A stretch of DNA of 64,000 nt from Molanna angustata (lineage: Eukaryota; Arthropoda; Insecta; Trichoptera; Molannidae), in assembly GCA_963576475.1 (NCBI GenBank), contig OY754981.1, positions 17,394,341 through 17,458,340 of the forward strand, given 5' to 3'. Below are positions 11,960 through 22,780 of the stretch, piece after piece (the first letter of the stretch is position 1; each line of letters starts with the position of its first letter). The notes beneath the pieces were generated by a model, which did not search any database, was not told the DNA's origin, and worked only from the letters and a program-made list of their open reading frames with translations. The position numbers and the translations under genes were made by a program.

Positions 11960-12290
11960 TTTTTTATAATAATAATAATAATAATTTTTTATTCCAGTCT
12001 GTGAGCAGGGGGGTGCAATTCTACACAAACCATATTTTTACATAGGTACCAAAAATATACACTAAATGTAACAGGTAATATAACAATAAAAAATATAACA
12101 AATGAAATATATTGTACTTAGGTAATAATGTCACATAACCGAGTTTGTCATATTCGTTATACAGGTCAACCACAAAAGAAAGATATAGAAGTTCATATTT
12201 ATTTATAAAAAAAAAATGCAAATCTTGTTGCTCCGGACCAGAAACACTGAATACTAACAAAAATGATAGCATTTACTTCTTTTGAAATGA
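11960..12290 (-). mobile_element. LINE 3' tail, family T2, with (ATT)n tail
   Basis: On the reverse strand the block 'gtgtagaattgcaccccctgctcacag' precedes 'ggaataaaaaattattatt'. The same tail ends the SINE at 14144-14360. The adjacent 83-codon reverse frame (12021-12272) may be decayed LINE sequence, but I recognise no motif in it. Confidence 0.6.
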
Positions 12291-12299
12291 TTACATATA

Positions 12300-12780
12300 G
12301 AATATTCATATTTTATGTAAGGTACCCACTGTTTACTAATGAGTTGGATAATGACACAGAAAAATAATATTTTCTATTTTCTATGATAGCCTTCCTGAAT
12401 AATATGAGAAAATATGCTCTTTATTCGGTGACTTAAACCTCTATAAAGAAAGTTGGAATCATTAAAACTTTATATTAAAAGGAAAGTCATGTTAAGGACC
12501 ATATTCATTTAAACTCTAATCACAGAAACTTTAACGAATCATCAGCATACATAAATTCTGGTTTGTTAAAGTGATTCTGTCAAACTTTTTGATGAATAAG
12601 AACTTTTGTTTATAACAGCAATACCTTTGAGTCTAATATTTTCTTCCTGTATAAAATTCCGTTGAAAATAATGATTTGTAATGAGTCAGAACAAATTGTC
12701 CGCTTTTTAAATAAATAAATAAATATTTAATTAAGTTTTATTTTAAAGGAAGTAACATTGTTGCGTCATTATAATTTTTA
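12300..12780. other. AT-rich stretch, no gene seen
   Basis: No supported feature was found. A short (AAAT)n run occurs at 12708-12725. Confidence 0.4.
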
Positions 12781-12836
12781 TTTTATAATATAAATAATAA
12801 CTTAGTATACACCACTTATGAGCACAAATATCTGTC

Positions 12837-12869
12837 GACCGGTTTCGAGAACAATGTTCTCATCTTCAG
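12837..12869 (-). ncRNA. Hammerhead-ribozyme-like core, left arm
   Basis: On the reverse strand it reads CTGAAGA, T, GAGAACATTGTTCTC, GAAA, CCGGTC. CTGAAGA fits the invariant CUGANGA box. Stem II is a perfect 6-bp hairpin (GAGAAC/GUUCUC). GAAA follows, and CCGG-UC would give a minimal stem III plus the UC cleavage site. Stem I is weak: only two base pairs are evident next to the core. This matches the minimal, possibly dimer-acting class described for Penelope-like elements. Confidence 0.55.
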
Positions 12870-13336
12870 GATGACTTACGTAGGTACTAAATTAAAAATG
12901 AAAATATAGACAACTTAAACTCAAGATGTGGGAGGAGTCAATTTGAAAGTAGTGGGGCAAGCGACAACCCGGTGTTTAGGAAACGCTAGATATGAATTAT
13001 TTATTAATATACATATTTATTATTATTTTAATTATTTTTTTTAATTTAAGATATGTTAATTTATTTGATTGGGAATTTATTTAATAGTGGGCTATTAGAA
13101 AAATTTATTTGATTGTTTAGTATATTATGGTTATTGTCAAATAAATTAACATATCTTAAATTAAAAAAAAATAATAATTAAAATAATAATAAATATGTAT
13201 ATTAATAAATAATTTTATCTAGCGTTTCCTTAACACCGGGTTGACGCTTGCCCCACTACTTTCAAATTGACTCCTCCCACATCTTTAGTTTAGGTTAAGT
13301 CTATATTTTCATTTTTAATTTAGTACGTAAGTCATC

Positions 13337-13369
13337 CTGAAGATGATAACATTGTTCTCGAAACCGGTC
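13337..13369 (+). ncRNA. Hammerhead-ribozyme-like core, right arm
   Basis: CTGAAGA (13337-13343), a stem II GATAAC-ATT-GTTCTC with one mismatch, GAAA (13360-13363) and CCGGTC (13364-13369). Compared with the left copy, a single G-to-T change in the 5' strand of stem II breaks one pair, while every core position is kept. Confidence 0.5.
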
Positions 13370-13967
13370 GACAGTTATTTGTGCTCATAAGTGGTGTATA
13401 CTAAGTTATTATTTATAATATAAAATAAAAAAAATAAATTAATTAATTAATATTTACCTACCTATATGAATCATGGAGCAGTAAAAATTCATTTCATTGT
13501 TTGCGGATACTCTCTGTGTACTTTCAATATCTTTACAGGACCAAAATTGTACACAAATATTACCACACGTAGGTATATTATTTGCAAAGTATTTGCAATC
13601 CATCTTTCGTTTATATTTAAACGTGGGAGATTATAATTAAAAAATATGCTATCAATGATTTATCTTTCTCATTTCATTCAGAAGGGTTTGCAGAACGAAG
13701 AAATGGAAGAATAATTTGGCGAAAAAAGCAAACAAAAAGTGTTCAGTAATAAATTTGATAGATGAAAAATGAACCTTCATCTTTTTAGCACACCTTTACA
13801 ATTTGACATTTTTATTACATCCCTAATTTTCCAAGTCAAATTATTTGATTTATTCGTGAAAATATTTCTCTTATTTTTTTCTCAAATTTATAAGAGATGG
13901 CATTTTGTGACTCAAAAATATTGATGCTTTGTTCGAAAGCTCAAAAAGTCTTTGATTACATTTTTTT

Positions 13968-14000
13968 GTATTCATTCATTCATACCGTCACGGCGGTGGT
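13968..14000 (-). mobile_element. LINE family T3 3' terminus (fragment)
   Basis: The complement of 'attcattcattcataccgtcacggc' matches the end of the LINE at 53119-54671 (...CGTGATGGTATG). The same terminus is present at 19076-19100 and 55585-55610. Only the terminal part is recognisable, followed by an ATTC-type tail. Confidence 0.5.
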
Positions 14001-14143
14001 GAGACTGTCACAAAGATGGGCGGAAGTGTTGGATCGAGGATGATAATAGTATGTTGTCTACTATTATTGTCTACTTTTGTTTGTTGTATGTGATTTTTAT
14101 TTTTCATATAAACTCATTTGTTATTTTTTTTTCATTTTTTTGT

Positions 14144-14360
14144 GCCGACCGCCATGGCACAGTTGGTAAGCCGATCGGTTTCTGTGCGGGCGTCCTGGGT
14201 TCGATTACCAGCAGAGAAAAAAAATATTGAAATTCATTTCTCACGCAAATATTGCTTCTCTGCAAATATTGTTTAATGTAAATTTTGTGTGTAATAAATA
14301 TGGTTTGTGTAGCATTGCACCCACCTGCTCACAACTTGAATAAAATTTTATTATTATTTT
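14144..14360 (+). mobile_element. tRNA-derived SINE A, copy 2, with T2-type tail
   Basis: The head GCCGACCGCCATGGCACAG and box-B-like GGTTCGATTACC match SINE A copy 1. The 3' end is different: 'gtgtagcattgcacccacctgctcacaa' plus (ATT)n, which is the tail of LINE family T2 at 11960-12060. It is therefore a chimera of a shared tRNA-like head with another LINE tail. Confidence 0.85.
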
Positions 14361-14424
14361 TTATTTTAGAAAAAGTCATAAGTTAAGAAAAATCATTTTT
14401 TTTACATATCTATGCAAAAATCAT

Positions 14425-14525
14425 GACCTCATCATCATCAGTGGCTCCGCAGCTCAGGATAGGCCTTGGCCTCCTCAAGGAATCTTCATTGCACTATGTT
14501 TTCTCTCTATCATCTCTAATGCAAA
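14425..14525 (-). pseudogene. RTE-type LINE 3' end, fragment
   Basis: Read on the reverse strand, 'tgaggaggccaaggcctatcctgagctgcgg' encodes the terminal EEAKAYPEL-like residues seen in the better copy at 19690-19900, followed by ATG repeats. Little coding sequence remains. Confidence 0.65.
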
Positions 14526-14918
14526 TCATGACTTCACGATATTTAAATTCAAAACTCCTAGCGAGTAAATAAATAAAATATGTTTTCACGTTTTCGTTCC
14601 TTAAATAGTTTGAGACTATATCAAACTGTTGATAGTGTAGGTGTGTCATTTGAATCCCCTAGTTGGTATGTTAGATGTTGAATTTACAACCCTTTTCTGT
14701 CGCCTGGTATCCTTGTTGTCGCTCTAATTATCCCTCCTTATGCCATCACGACCATCTGCCTCTGGGGTACCAGACCGGTTACATTGCAGGCTACTGAAAA
14801 ATTTACACGTTTACCTACTCTGCATTGAATTTCTCAAGAAACTCTCAAGTCACTCGTTTGATACACATAATTTAAATAATAATCTTACTTACCTACACCA
14901 CATCAATATTCCGCTCAC

Positions 14919-15145
14919 AACCATAGTGTAGTGGTAAAGCATTTTGACTTATTTAGAGATGTCATGGGTTTGATTCCCAGCAGTGAAAAAAATATTTAAA
15001 GATACTTTTCACGTATATCTTTTGCATCTCGGAATTGGAAACGCGAGTTAGTTGAAAGAATTGCAATTTGTCAACAAGCTAGCCACCTGCACTTGCGCAA
15101 TTTTAAGGGTGTAATGATGTGACCAATATTATTATATTTTTGAAT
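14919..15145 (+). mobile_element. Degenerate tRNA-derived SINE A, copy 3
   Basis: The A-box-like 'tagtgtagtggtaaagc' and B-box 'gggtttgattccc' are followed by a body with 'gcatctcggaattggaaac', 'gttgaaagaattgc' and an (ATT)n tail, all degenerate matches to SINE A copy 1. The first promoter box differs most. Confidence 0.75.
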
Positions 15146-15237
15146 TTGTTGTTTCAATTAAAATACAATTTGCTGTTTTAATTAAAACTGCGAGAAAATA
15201 ATCTTGTTCACTAATAATAATATATACATATTATTAT

Positions 15238-15605
15238 TATTTATTTATAGGCAGGCAGCCAAGGCTGATGTGCCTATATTCACTGTCGAATTTTATTATT
15301 TGGTTGTAACTATTTTGCTTTGTCCAAAAAAAAGTCCAGTCTATTCTTGAAAATATTAACATTTCTAGCATCCAAAACATATTGGGGCAGTTTGTTCTAA
15401 GTATTCACCACTCTATTTGAAAGAAAATGCTTTCGAGGACTTGTCGAGAACCTACCTTTCACAAGTTTTAAGCTATGGCCACGCAAATTAGTGTTATGAC
15501 TATATTGAAAGAGATTTTTATGTTTATACAGTCATAATGGTCTGATAATATTTTGAATGTTTCAATAAGATCTCCACGTTCTCTTCGTACGTACAGACAA
15601 ATATA
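15238..15605 (-). pseudogene. CR1-like LINE reverse-transcriptase C-terminus
   Basis: The reverse-strand translation begins RRERGDLIETFKILSDHYD. After one frameshift near 15495 it continues NLRGHSLKLVKGRFSTS, PRKHFLSNRVVNT, stop, NKLPQY and NIFKNRLDFFLDKAK, then a terminator. 'RRGDL.ETFK.L', 'RK.FFS.RVV..WN.LP' and 'FK.RLD' are hallmarks of the CR1/L2-like RT end. The stop replaces the conserved Trp of WN.LP by a TGG-to-TAG change. The 3' side ends in an AAAT-rich tail at 15235-15250. Confidence 0.85.
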
Positions 15606-15761
15606 AATGTTTTGAAAATTGATGGACACTTAAGTATTTTTCCACAAAACTGGATTACAATGACCGAACATTTCACCGAGGTGACATTTTAGACCTTGAT
15701 AATGCCGAGTCACCTATGCAAAACGTTCGATCATTGTAATCGAACTTTGTGGAAAAATAAT

Positions 15762-15957
15762 CATAATTGGCGCTACAGCCCATGGTGAGCCTTGGCCTCC
15801 TCCAGATTTTTTCTCCATTTAGAACGGTCCATCGCCTGCGGTCTCCAGTTTGCAACACCAATCATCTTTAAATCCTTCCGTATGCCGTCCATCCATCTCA
15901 GCTTGGGTCTCTCCACACCTCGTCTCCCATACGGTCGTCTGTCGAGAATCTTGAATC
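15762..15957 (-). pseudogene. RTE-type LINE 3' end with 16-bp target duplication
   Basis: This 196-bp insertion lies between perfect direct repeats TTTGTGGAAAAATAAT (15746-15761 and 15958-15973). The reverse strand encodes the terminal LINE peptide with RRPYGRRGVERPKLRWMDGI, KDLKMIGVANWR, DRSKWRKNLEEAKAHHGL and a stop. The family and the severe 5' truncation are clear, and the frame is uninterrupted to the terminator. Confidence 0.88.
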
Positions 15958-16029
15958 TTTTGTGGAAAAATAATTTGATATATTTTTTCTTTAATTTTAA
16001 AATGAATTTCCACTCTGTCAACACAAAAC

Positions 16030-16860
16030 TTTAGGGTGTTTTGTTTTTTCATACGTATCTGATATTATCGTTATTTTAAAATGATTCCCTTTGTTTTGAT
16101 ACACTCACTTTTCTGTGGGTTCAATTAAAAATAATAATCTCTTTTCACAGTTGAATAACGAATTTTATTTCACACAAAGAATATCTACAAAAACAACATT
16201 AATCTCTCTCGCCATTGTGAAGGTGAATCAGGCAGACATACAATGTTTTGAAACGCTTCAAAGCTTAGCTACGAGAATTCCATAACTTTTTTTATTCATA
16301 TATTATAATATTTAATATGACCATAAATAGTAAGTTGTATTTGTTTCTAGAAACAAAATGGAAAGTGTAATATTAAGTAATCATTTCATTGGTAGACTTA
16401 TAATTTCAAGTTTCTTTTCCATAAATTCTTACATCATGTCGTTGATCTCGCCCAAGACAAGACCAATATCACAATTTATGACATGAAAGTGAAGACATAA
16501 TAAGGAACAAAAGCATGATAATGAAAGATATAATGAACAGAATGAAAGTGAAGAGATTAAAAGATGAAATATAGGAAGGAATGGAAGAAGAACGACTAAT
16601 GAGGAAATTATATGAAGATTAATAAATACAAAATATGAAAATGCTGAAGTTGATAATAAATGACATCAGTCAAATTACAACTCGTTTCGTGCTAAGCACA
16701 TCACAGTTGGTCAAACATCTATGTAAGAAGTTGGATACCTACATTTTCAACGAAGTAGGTACCTACTTCCAAAGTAAATTATGTTCAGTTGTTAATTCTC
16801 CAGAATGTGGCAAATGTCTTTCTAGGCAATATACGTGAATATTAAAAATTCTCTGTCAAT
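16030..16860. other. AT-rich stretch, no gene seen
   Basis: No recognisable element was found. The 67-codon frame at 16635-16838 has no domain. Confidence 0.4.
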
Positions 16861-16869
16861 AATCCGTTC

Positions 16870-17040
16870 GATTATATAATTTTTAAAGAAAGTTCCGGCT
16901 AAAATGCGTGTGTTCCTATTCTTTTTTTTTTTAAGTTGATATTCTATAACTCTGAAATGGGAACGTTCCTATTTAAGAACGTCCTAACTTGAAGTTAATC
17001 ACGTATTGGTTCTATTCCCTACTCTATAACCACATTTTAG
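16870..17040. repeat. Relic related to the fold-back MITE at 23446
   Basis: It shares 'gttcctatt', 'aagttgatat.ttataac.c.gaaat' and 'gaacgttcctattt' with 23446-23843, but without the symmetry, so it is a decayed partial copy. Confidence 0.45.
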
Positions 17041-17489
17041 TCGAATCAACTGTCAAAACCTTCCTTATTTTAGTTCACACTTAATTGGAAGCGTTCTTGT
17101 TAATTTCACAGCAGTCCGGGATATTTTATTCAAGTAAAAACATCAGTTGTGTACGGAATAAAAATACAAATGGATACGTTACGTAGAAAAATACGTTATG
17201 CGTTATGTAGAAAATAAAAACCAAAGAATATTAGTGCAGATCAATTGAAATGTTAGGTTAGGCGATCACGGAGACATAATATAAAAAAAACATGGCCGAA
17301 CAGTGCGCAGTACGCATGCGTAGTGTGCGCCATAGACAATTTGAGTTCGATTATTTTCTATGGTGCACTTTTTTGTAGATTTAACTTTAGGAGCAACGTC
17401 AGTTACAGAATACGAAATTAAGTTAAAATGACTTTAATTCTAAAATTTTAGAAGGTTTTAAATTTAACGTATTGAGCTACAGACTTATT

Positions 17490-17730
17490 CTTCAATTGTT
17501 TGGGCACATTACCAGGATATAACCAGATAGCTTCGAAAATCTTGTGATGGGCAGCGTAGAGGGACGAAGATCCCATGGTCGCGCACAGACTATATGGAGT
17601 AGGTATATTATTAAGTCTGCATTAATGCACTAATAATGAACTAATGCTCTACGTTCTACCCAGAACAGCATCTGGAAGCAGGCCACACAAAGCGATTGAT
17701 TAAAGCCACCATCCTCAGTTAAGATAAGGA
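17490..17730 (+). pseudogene. LINE reverse-transcriptase C-terminal tail (decayed)
   Basis: The translation reads LFGHITRI, stop, PDSFENLVMGSVEGRRSHGR and AQTIWS, then after frameshifts a degenerate 'WKQA' block. The 'FGH..R..PD..E..V..G..EGRRSRGR....W' pattern is typical of the last segment of animal LINE polyproteins. Several stops make it non-functional. Confidence 0.75.
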
Positions 17731-18534
17731 CGAGAGACATAAATGAAAATTTATCCGATAAACATCACAGTATGTTAGCTAAGTAAATAAATCGTAGATA
17801 GACGGAGAGAAAAAGGAATGATAGAAAATATTTTATTACCAAAGGTACAATATCGTTGGTAGGAAAATAACTTTGTATTTGTAGGGAAGATGACATTGTC
17901 ATAACATGTTGTACTGGATGATAATATTTCCAACGACCATGTTGTATGAAATTCTTTCTAGAAAATATTTTCGTCGTTGTGCTCTGAGCACACGTTCGCA
18001 GTGGAAGAAGTGGCAAAAAAGGCTGGTGTGGAAATATTAGGATATTACAGGAAATCTCGACTGATATCCAAGTACTGTTGGGAATTATAGTAAATCTGCT
18101 TACTCTCAGCCTTAACCCTTATCAAACGTACGCTCACATGACATTAAAAGCCATATATGAAGGAATACCCTTAATGTATTATATGTATGAACGTGCTTTA
18201 CATTCTCCCTCTACGAAAGTTATTTACCGGAAGAATGCGATACCGGTTGAAGCACTGCAGAATCGGGATAATGATATTTACTACACCTTTTTTCACCGAG
18301 CTTTTTTTTTCTATATATTAATGTTCTTTTATTCAATTATTAATAAATAATTGTTGTAAATATGTACTTTTCCAAATACCATTTTTTTTACATTAATATT
18401 AGTTATTTAAAAAAAATCTAGATAGGTGTTGGCACACCGGTTCTAGGGAGAAAGAATGGTTAAAACCGGTGGAGTATCTATCAACCGGACACCAACTCGT
18501 ATACGGGTGTTGGAAACCCTGACTCAGAACGGGC

Positions 18535-18670
18535 GTGAGTAAATGGAAGGTGAACATGATGAGATGGGAACTGCTGGAAGACTAACAAAATGTGATGTGC
18601 GATTGTGGAGAGGAGCAAAAGTAAGAGAAACATCGCTTTTTTGCCAACCAATCCTCAAGATAAAAACCAA
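18535..18670 (+). pseudogene. LINE 3' end, family T5 (fragment)
   Basis: The stretch 'ggagcaaaagtaagagaaacatcgc' followed by 'tttgccaaccaatcctcaagat' aligns with the 3' coding end of the reverse-strand LINE at 61860-62140 and with 56185-56240. The reading frame is broken. It abuts M copy B. Confidence 0.55.
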
Positions 18671-18723
18671 AAAAAGAGTTACATATATAAAAAAAATGCT
18701 TAAGACACTACTTATAACACTAC

Positions 18724-19011
18724 AAAACGAGTGGGTTGTGACCAACACTTAAATCCTCACTAACAAGTCATTCTACAAATTATTCAAATTTTGTATGGAT
18801 ATAATTTTGTACAATTTGGTTTCATAAAACGAGTTTATAGTGAATGATTTTATAAATGAGATTAAGTACAATAAACACGCTATACATAGTTAAAATACGT
18901 AACACTTAGTACACACATTGTGATGAAACTTTCAGAATACTAGTTGATAATCTGCAGTAAAAAAATAGCTTTAAAATTTGTGAGTACCCTTGGGTTAGTG
19001 AGGAGTAAAAA
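18724..19011 (+). mobile_element. Element M, copy B (internally deleted, ~288 bp)
   Basis: It shares the start AAACGAGTGGGTTGTGACC and the end GGGTTAGTGAGGAGTAAAA with M copy A (35795-36336) but lacks about 250 bp of the middle. The subterminal inverted 'ATCCTCACTAAC' and 'GTTAGTGAGGAGT' are retained. Confidence 0.85.
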
Positions 19012-19075
19012 CACTAGCTTTAGCATAACGTACTTAATTATTTGTAATCGTGTCGTCAAATCTAACTATCTTATA

Positions 19076-19240
19076 CGATTCATTCATACCATCACGGCAT
19101 AACCCACAATGTGGGATAACCAGCGTCAGGTGTGCTGGTGTGCATTACCTCATAAAAGGAAGCACGATACGAATGTGTATCCCAAAACACCAGTCTCGTC
19201 TCACCTAAAAAGGCAGTTCATTCAGAATGAGTGATGAACC
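19076..19240 (-). mobile_element. LINE family T3 3' end
   Basis: On the reverse strand it ends GCCGTGATGGTATGAATGAA, matching the terminus at 54645-54660. Upstream is a GC-richer segment without a recognisable frame. It is probably the 3' untranslated end of a related LINE. Confidence 0.5.
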
Positions 19241-19689
19241 TCATTGCTAAACTATGTTGCCTGTTGTATTTTCGATTACCCGGCTCTTACAGGGCACCCG
19301 AAAACAATGATAGTAGAAAAGATTGGAAACACTATTCTAAGCCGGTACCTCACAAAATCTTTTACGGTTAAGGTAATAAAATCAAAAAAGATTAAAACTT
19401 CTACTATTATGTTCCTTATATTAGGACTACCATTGTAATTAATATATTGTATTATATTACCTGCTCTGTAAATTGCTTTCCGTTTGTAAAAGTGTTTCAG
19501 TATCGATAAATACAATATGCTTGTAACCAATGTAACACACACATTAATAGCTTATCGGAGAGCAACTACCTATATAATCTGTCCTAATATTTAATCGGGT
19601 GAATATATTATATACTGCAGAGTTAGTAGGTTACTTTTCAAAATCAACATTATCTATATAATACATTGATTATCATGTGAAAGATGACC

Positions 19690-19900
19690 AGACACCAAAA
19701 AGAAACCTCACATCACGTCTGGAGGGAAGAAGAGGTGTGGGAAGGCCGAAACTACGATGGATAAATGGAGTCGAGAAGGACCTTCAGATAGCCGGTGTGC
19801 GTAATTGGAGAGAAAAGGCCATAGATAGAGTGTAATGGAGACGATTCCTTGAGGAGGCCAAGGCCCATCCTGAACTGGGGAGCCACTTATGATGATGATG
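19690..19900 (+). pseudogene. RTE-type LINE 3' end
   Basis: The plus-strand frame reads SRLEGRRGVGRPKLRWINGV, EKDLQIAGVRNWREKAIDRV, stop, WRRFLEEAKAHPELGSHL and then ATG-repeat stops (TGATGATGATGA). It is the same family as 15762-15957 with one premature TAA just before the WRR motif. The 3' microsatellite tail is the hallmark of RTE integrants. Confidence 0.88.
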
Positions 19901-19904
19901 ACAT

Positions 19905-20640
19905 AAAACTAGTATAATTCTAAACCAGTCACAGTCATCAATTAATGAGCTATCGCTATGATATACTCTCACTTGAGTAGCTAGTACTTTACTTATAAAA
20001 TGTAGGTATCCGTTTAAAATTAAATCTAGCTAGTTGTTACTTTAAGTAAGATTCGTGATGAATATTTAATGATCCGTGTGCTAAAGCTACCTACGCTACA
20101 TAGATAATAATTAGATATTCTGCCTTTGTTAAAGAGAGAGAAGGATTTGTTTGTTGCCCAACTTGTACTTATTTAATTTGAGCTTATTTTTATCCTATGA
20201 CGTGCATTAGTCGATAGGCATATTTTGTTACTCCTTCAAAGTTTATTCCAGTCCTGATAGGATAAGCTTCCTAAGAATTTCCAACAACAAGCAAAGTTCA
20301 AACAACACTTTGTGACTTATTAACGCGAATACCGACACACCAAATAACTTTTTAATCTTATTTTGCAAATAATATTAAATCAACATTAGTTTAGTGTTAT
20401 TGTAGACATTAAGATGTTCCAACGTAAATAGTAACAACTTTTATTAAGTGATGTAACAATTATAGTAATGTGATTAACTTTTTGTATACTGTATTTTAAA
20501 AATATAAAGTGGGTTCAATGAGTTTTTTTATAAGTAACAAAAAGCATTGCAAAGAAAAAACGCACATTTTTTTTATAATATTTATTGAAAGCAAACCTTC
20601 AGCCAAATTAGTACATAGGACAAACAGACAGTTATACAAC
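19905..20640. other. AT-rich stretch, no gene seen
   Basis: I see no domain-bearing frame or repeat here. Confidence 0.4.
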
Positions 20641-20870
20641 AAATAAGCCAAAAATGTCTGATAAATACTACTAGGGATTAGGAATAATATAGGGATTCTC
20701 CGGAATGTGACTGTGCAACAAGCCAAACTATCCAGCATCTGAAGAGGAGTGCCCGATACGGAGGTATGAAGGAGACTGGGTGGACATCCATAGGGCGACT
20801 CCAGAGGGTGTGAAGTGGCTGGCCGAACGGGAGCCAAGAGTGTAGAAGGAAAATACTCAATGACGCAGCC
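20640..20870 (+). pseudogene. Jockey-like LINE polyprotein C-terminus
   Basis: The translation contains DSPECDCATSQTIQHL and, after a frameshift, EEECPIRRYEGDWVDIHRAT and EGVKWLAERE. The Cys-rich 'SP.C.C....QT..H...CP' motif followed by 'DIH..T.....WL' is the well-known terminal segment of jockey-like elements. The frameshift sits between the His and the final CP. The antisense 134-codon frame over the same bases is a shadow. Confidence 0.8.
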
Positions 20871-20899
20871 AAAGATGCAGAAAAACCCGTAACGATACA

Positions 20900-21560
20900 A
20901 AAAGTAAGTAAGTACTGGTTAAAACATAAATTGAAAAGAAACATCCTCAATAACTCCTCTCCTTGATTATAGTTTTACATCAGGTTTCACCTAAGATTTA
21001 TTTTAGTTACATTATTTGGCATATTGTTAATCTTTTTTTTATTATATAAATTTATTAATGATTAGGTTAATAGTTTATAAGGTACATGTACCTACTGAAT
21101 CACCATCATCCATATATCTAACAGATCCAAGATCTATCCAAGTGTCTGACATCTGTACTGGCAAAAAATGTTATAAAGTGTTAAAATAAATAAATAACAT
21201 AATATTTTGTGCTGTAGAAAAAGGAATTTGGAAGTAAATGGGGGTTATGGAAAGCGTGCGCTTATATTTTTTATCAACTTTTTCGACCAGCGGGTACTCC
21301 AGATAGGACACATTCATTAAGTATATATCATAAGTATATTGCGGAAATTTTTAATTTTTTGAGAAACTAAAAAATATACATTAGAGTGACAAACGAAAAA
21401 AAATCAGTGTTGAAAAATGATGAAAATATTTTTAAATACGACAGTGTCAGCTCTAAAACAGACTCAAGTCAGCACTACTTCACCTACTGGTAGTTACTAC
21501 ACGTTAGATTCTGTGTATGGTCTGCCATGTAGTGACAAAATTTGAGTATATTCTTTTGAG
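20900..21560. other. AT-rich stretch with a trace of repeat N
   Basis: A block 'actttttcgaccagcggg' near 21280 matches repeat N at 29860-30080 and 52000-52190. Nothing else is recognisable. Confidence 0.4.
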
Positions 21561-21576
21561 TACAGTTTGAGTATAT

Positions 21577-21668
21577 TCTTCTCTGGGCTGGAAACACTGG
21601 TTAGTTGGAAAAAATTGCCATACGGCAATAAACTCGTAACTTGCGCAGGGTGCAAGGAAGTGTTCATT
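21577..21668 (+). mobile_element. SINE A, 3' part only
   Basis: From 'ctctgggctggaaacactgg' to 'gtgcaaggaagtgttcatt' it matches SINE A copy 1 almost base for base, including GCCATACGGCAATAAACTCG. The tRNA-like head is missing, so it is a 5'-truncated insertion. Confidence 0.85.
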
Positions 21669-21980
21669 TTTTTTATATTTTACTGCAGAGTCCCATCAGA
21701 ATTTGTCGATATTTAAGATTTATATGGAGTTTTTATTAACTGGGACCTAGAAGTCCCGTCAATAAATTAAGGGTTTTAAACAACTTTTCGCAACAATTAA
21801 CTCAATTTACATAAGAATGAATAACAAAAGATAGTTTAAAAACACATTAAAAAATAGTAGGTATGTTCCAAAAATTTAAATCTCAGTAATAAAACAAAAA
21901 AAATATATTATGTACATAGCAAAAAATACATAGATAAAAACAAGTAAGTACCTAAAAAATACAAAGATATACTAAATCCT

Positions 21981-22207
21981 TCAGCTGTTGTGGCTCAGTT
22001 GGTTTTATATCTGACTCCAAAACGAAAGAACTCGAGTTCGATCCCCTATAGACACACTTTTAAATTGTGTTTTCAGTCTGGATCTGTGAGACGATAAATA
22101 TCATATTAAGTCTCCAAAAAGTGGCAACTTGTTATTAGGTACGTGTTAAATATATTTGTCATTCCTAATAACTGTATATTGCCCGAAAAGCGATATAAAA
22201 TAAAATT
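21981..22207 (+). mobile_element. tRNA-derived SINE B, copy 1
   Basis: The head carries TGTGGCTCAGTTGG (A box) and GAGTTCGATCCCC (B box). The body carries 'attgtgttttcagtctgg', 'ctgtgagacgat' and 'gtggcaacttgttatt'. The tail is 'gcccgaaaagcgatat' plus AAAT. It aligns throughout with copy 2 at 43691-43916. Confidence 0.87.
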
Positions 22208-22579
22208 TTAATCATGTTTACTCTATAAATAAAATATGAACAACATATTTTGCTTCAAATCCGATATAATGAATTTTGAAATATCGCGTGGAAAATGAAC
22301 AAACATGTTTACATAATATTATGGATTACGAAACAAATATTGAGTTTGAAGTATTTTTGTTATTTGATTTTCGTAATCAAAATCATCGAGGATTAAGTTA
22401 TTTTCTTGTGAAATTATGGAGTCGTATTACGTGCAATTGTAATATAAAAAAAATTTATCTTTGCAATCAACTTATCCGTGTTTTGCGTTTAAATTTATCA
22501 AGGTTAGCTATGTAGAAGGCTGTATTTTTGCAATATTCTTTCGAGTAAATTCATATAAATATTTTAGTAAGTAAATTAA

Positions 22580-22675
22580 ATAAACCAGCCGATGACAGGT
22601 CGTAAGCCCTGTAGGTGCCTTGAGTTCCTGGTTCTCCTATAAAACTCCAACTTTGTGTCATAAAAATATTCGATT
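22580..22675 (+). repeat. Dispersed repeat R, partial copy 3
   Basis: The block 'aaaccagccgatgacaggtcgtaagccctgtaggtgccttgag' of the R family is present, with the start region missing. Confidence 0.75.
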
Positions 22676-22780
22676 ATTATAACAATATTGCAGATTTTGC
22701 CCAAAAACTAACCATAAAGATAACTCACAGACCAGGTTTTCAAAGTACCTAGATTTTCAGACTTATTTAAGACATATGCC

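Larger units (their letters stand above)
12781..13425. mobile_element. Large fold-back element with hammerhead-like motifs in both arms
   Basis: Two long inverted arms (about 12781-13061 and 13138-13425, near 280 bp each) flank a ~76-bp spacer. They match almost throughout, for example CTTAGTATACACCACTTATG against its complement near 13385-13404. Each arm contains a hammerhead-like core pointing toward the outer end (separate entries). Long inverted pseudo-LTR-like arms with hammerhead motifs are known from Penelope-like retroelements. No reverse transcriptase is present here, so this is a non-autonomous remnant or a head-to-head end pair. Confidence 0.75.

Noticed and set aside
18420..18510. 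Inverted 'caccggtt ... aaccggtg' as a terminator or element end
   Set aside because: The arms are short and imperfect, with no repeat partner elsewhere in the window.
20496..20950. Reverse-strand 134- and 90-codon frames
   Set aside because: They are antisense to a recognisable jockey-like C-terminus on the plus strand.
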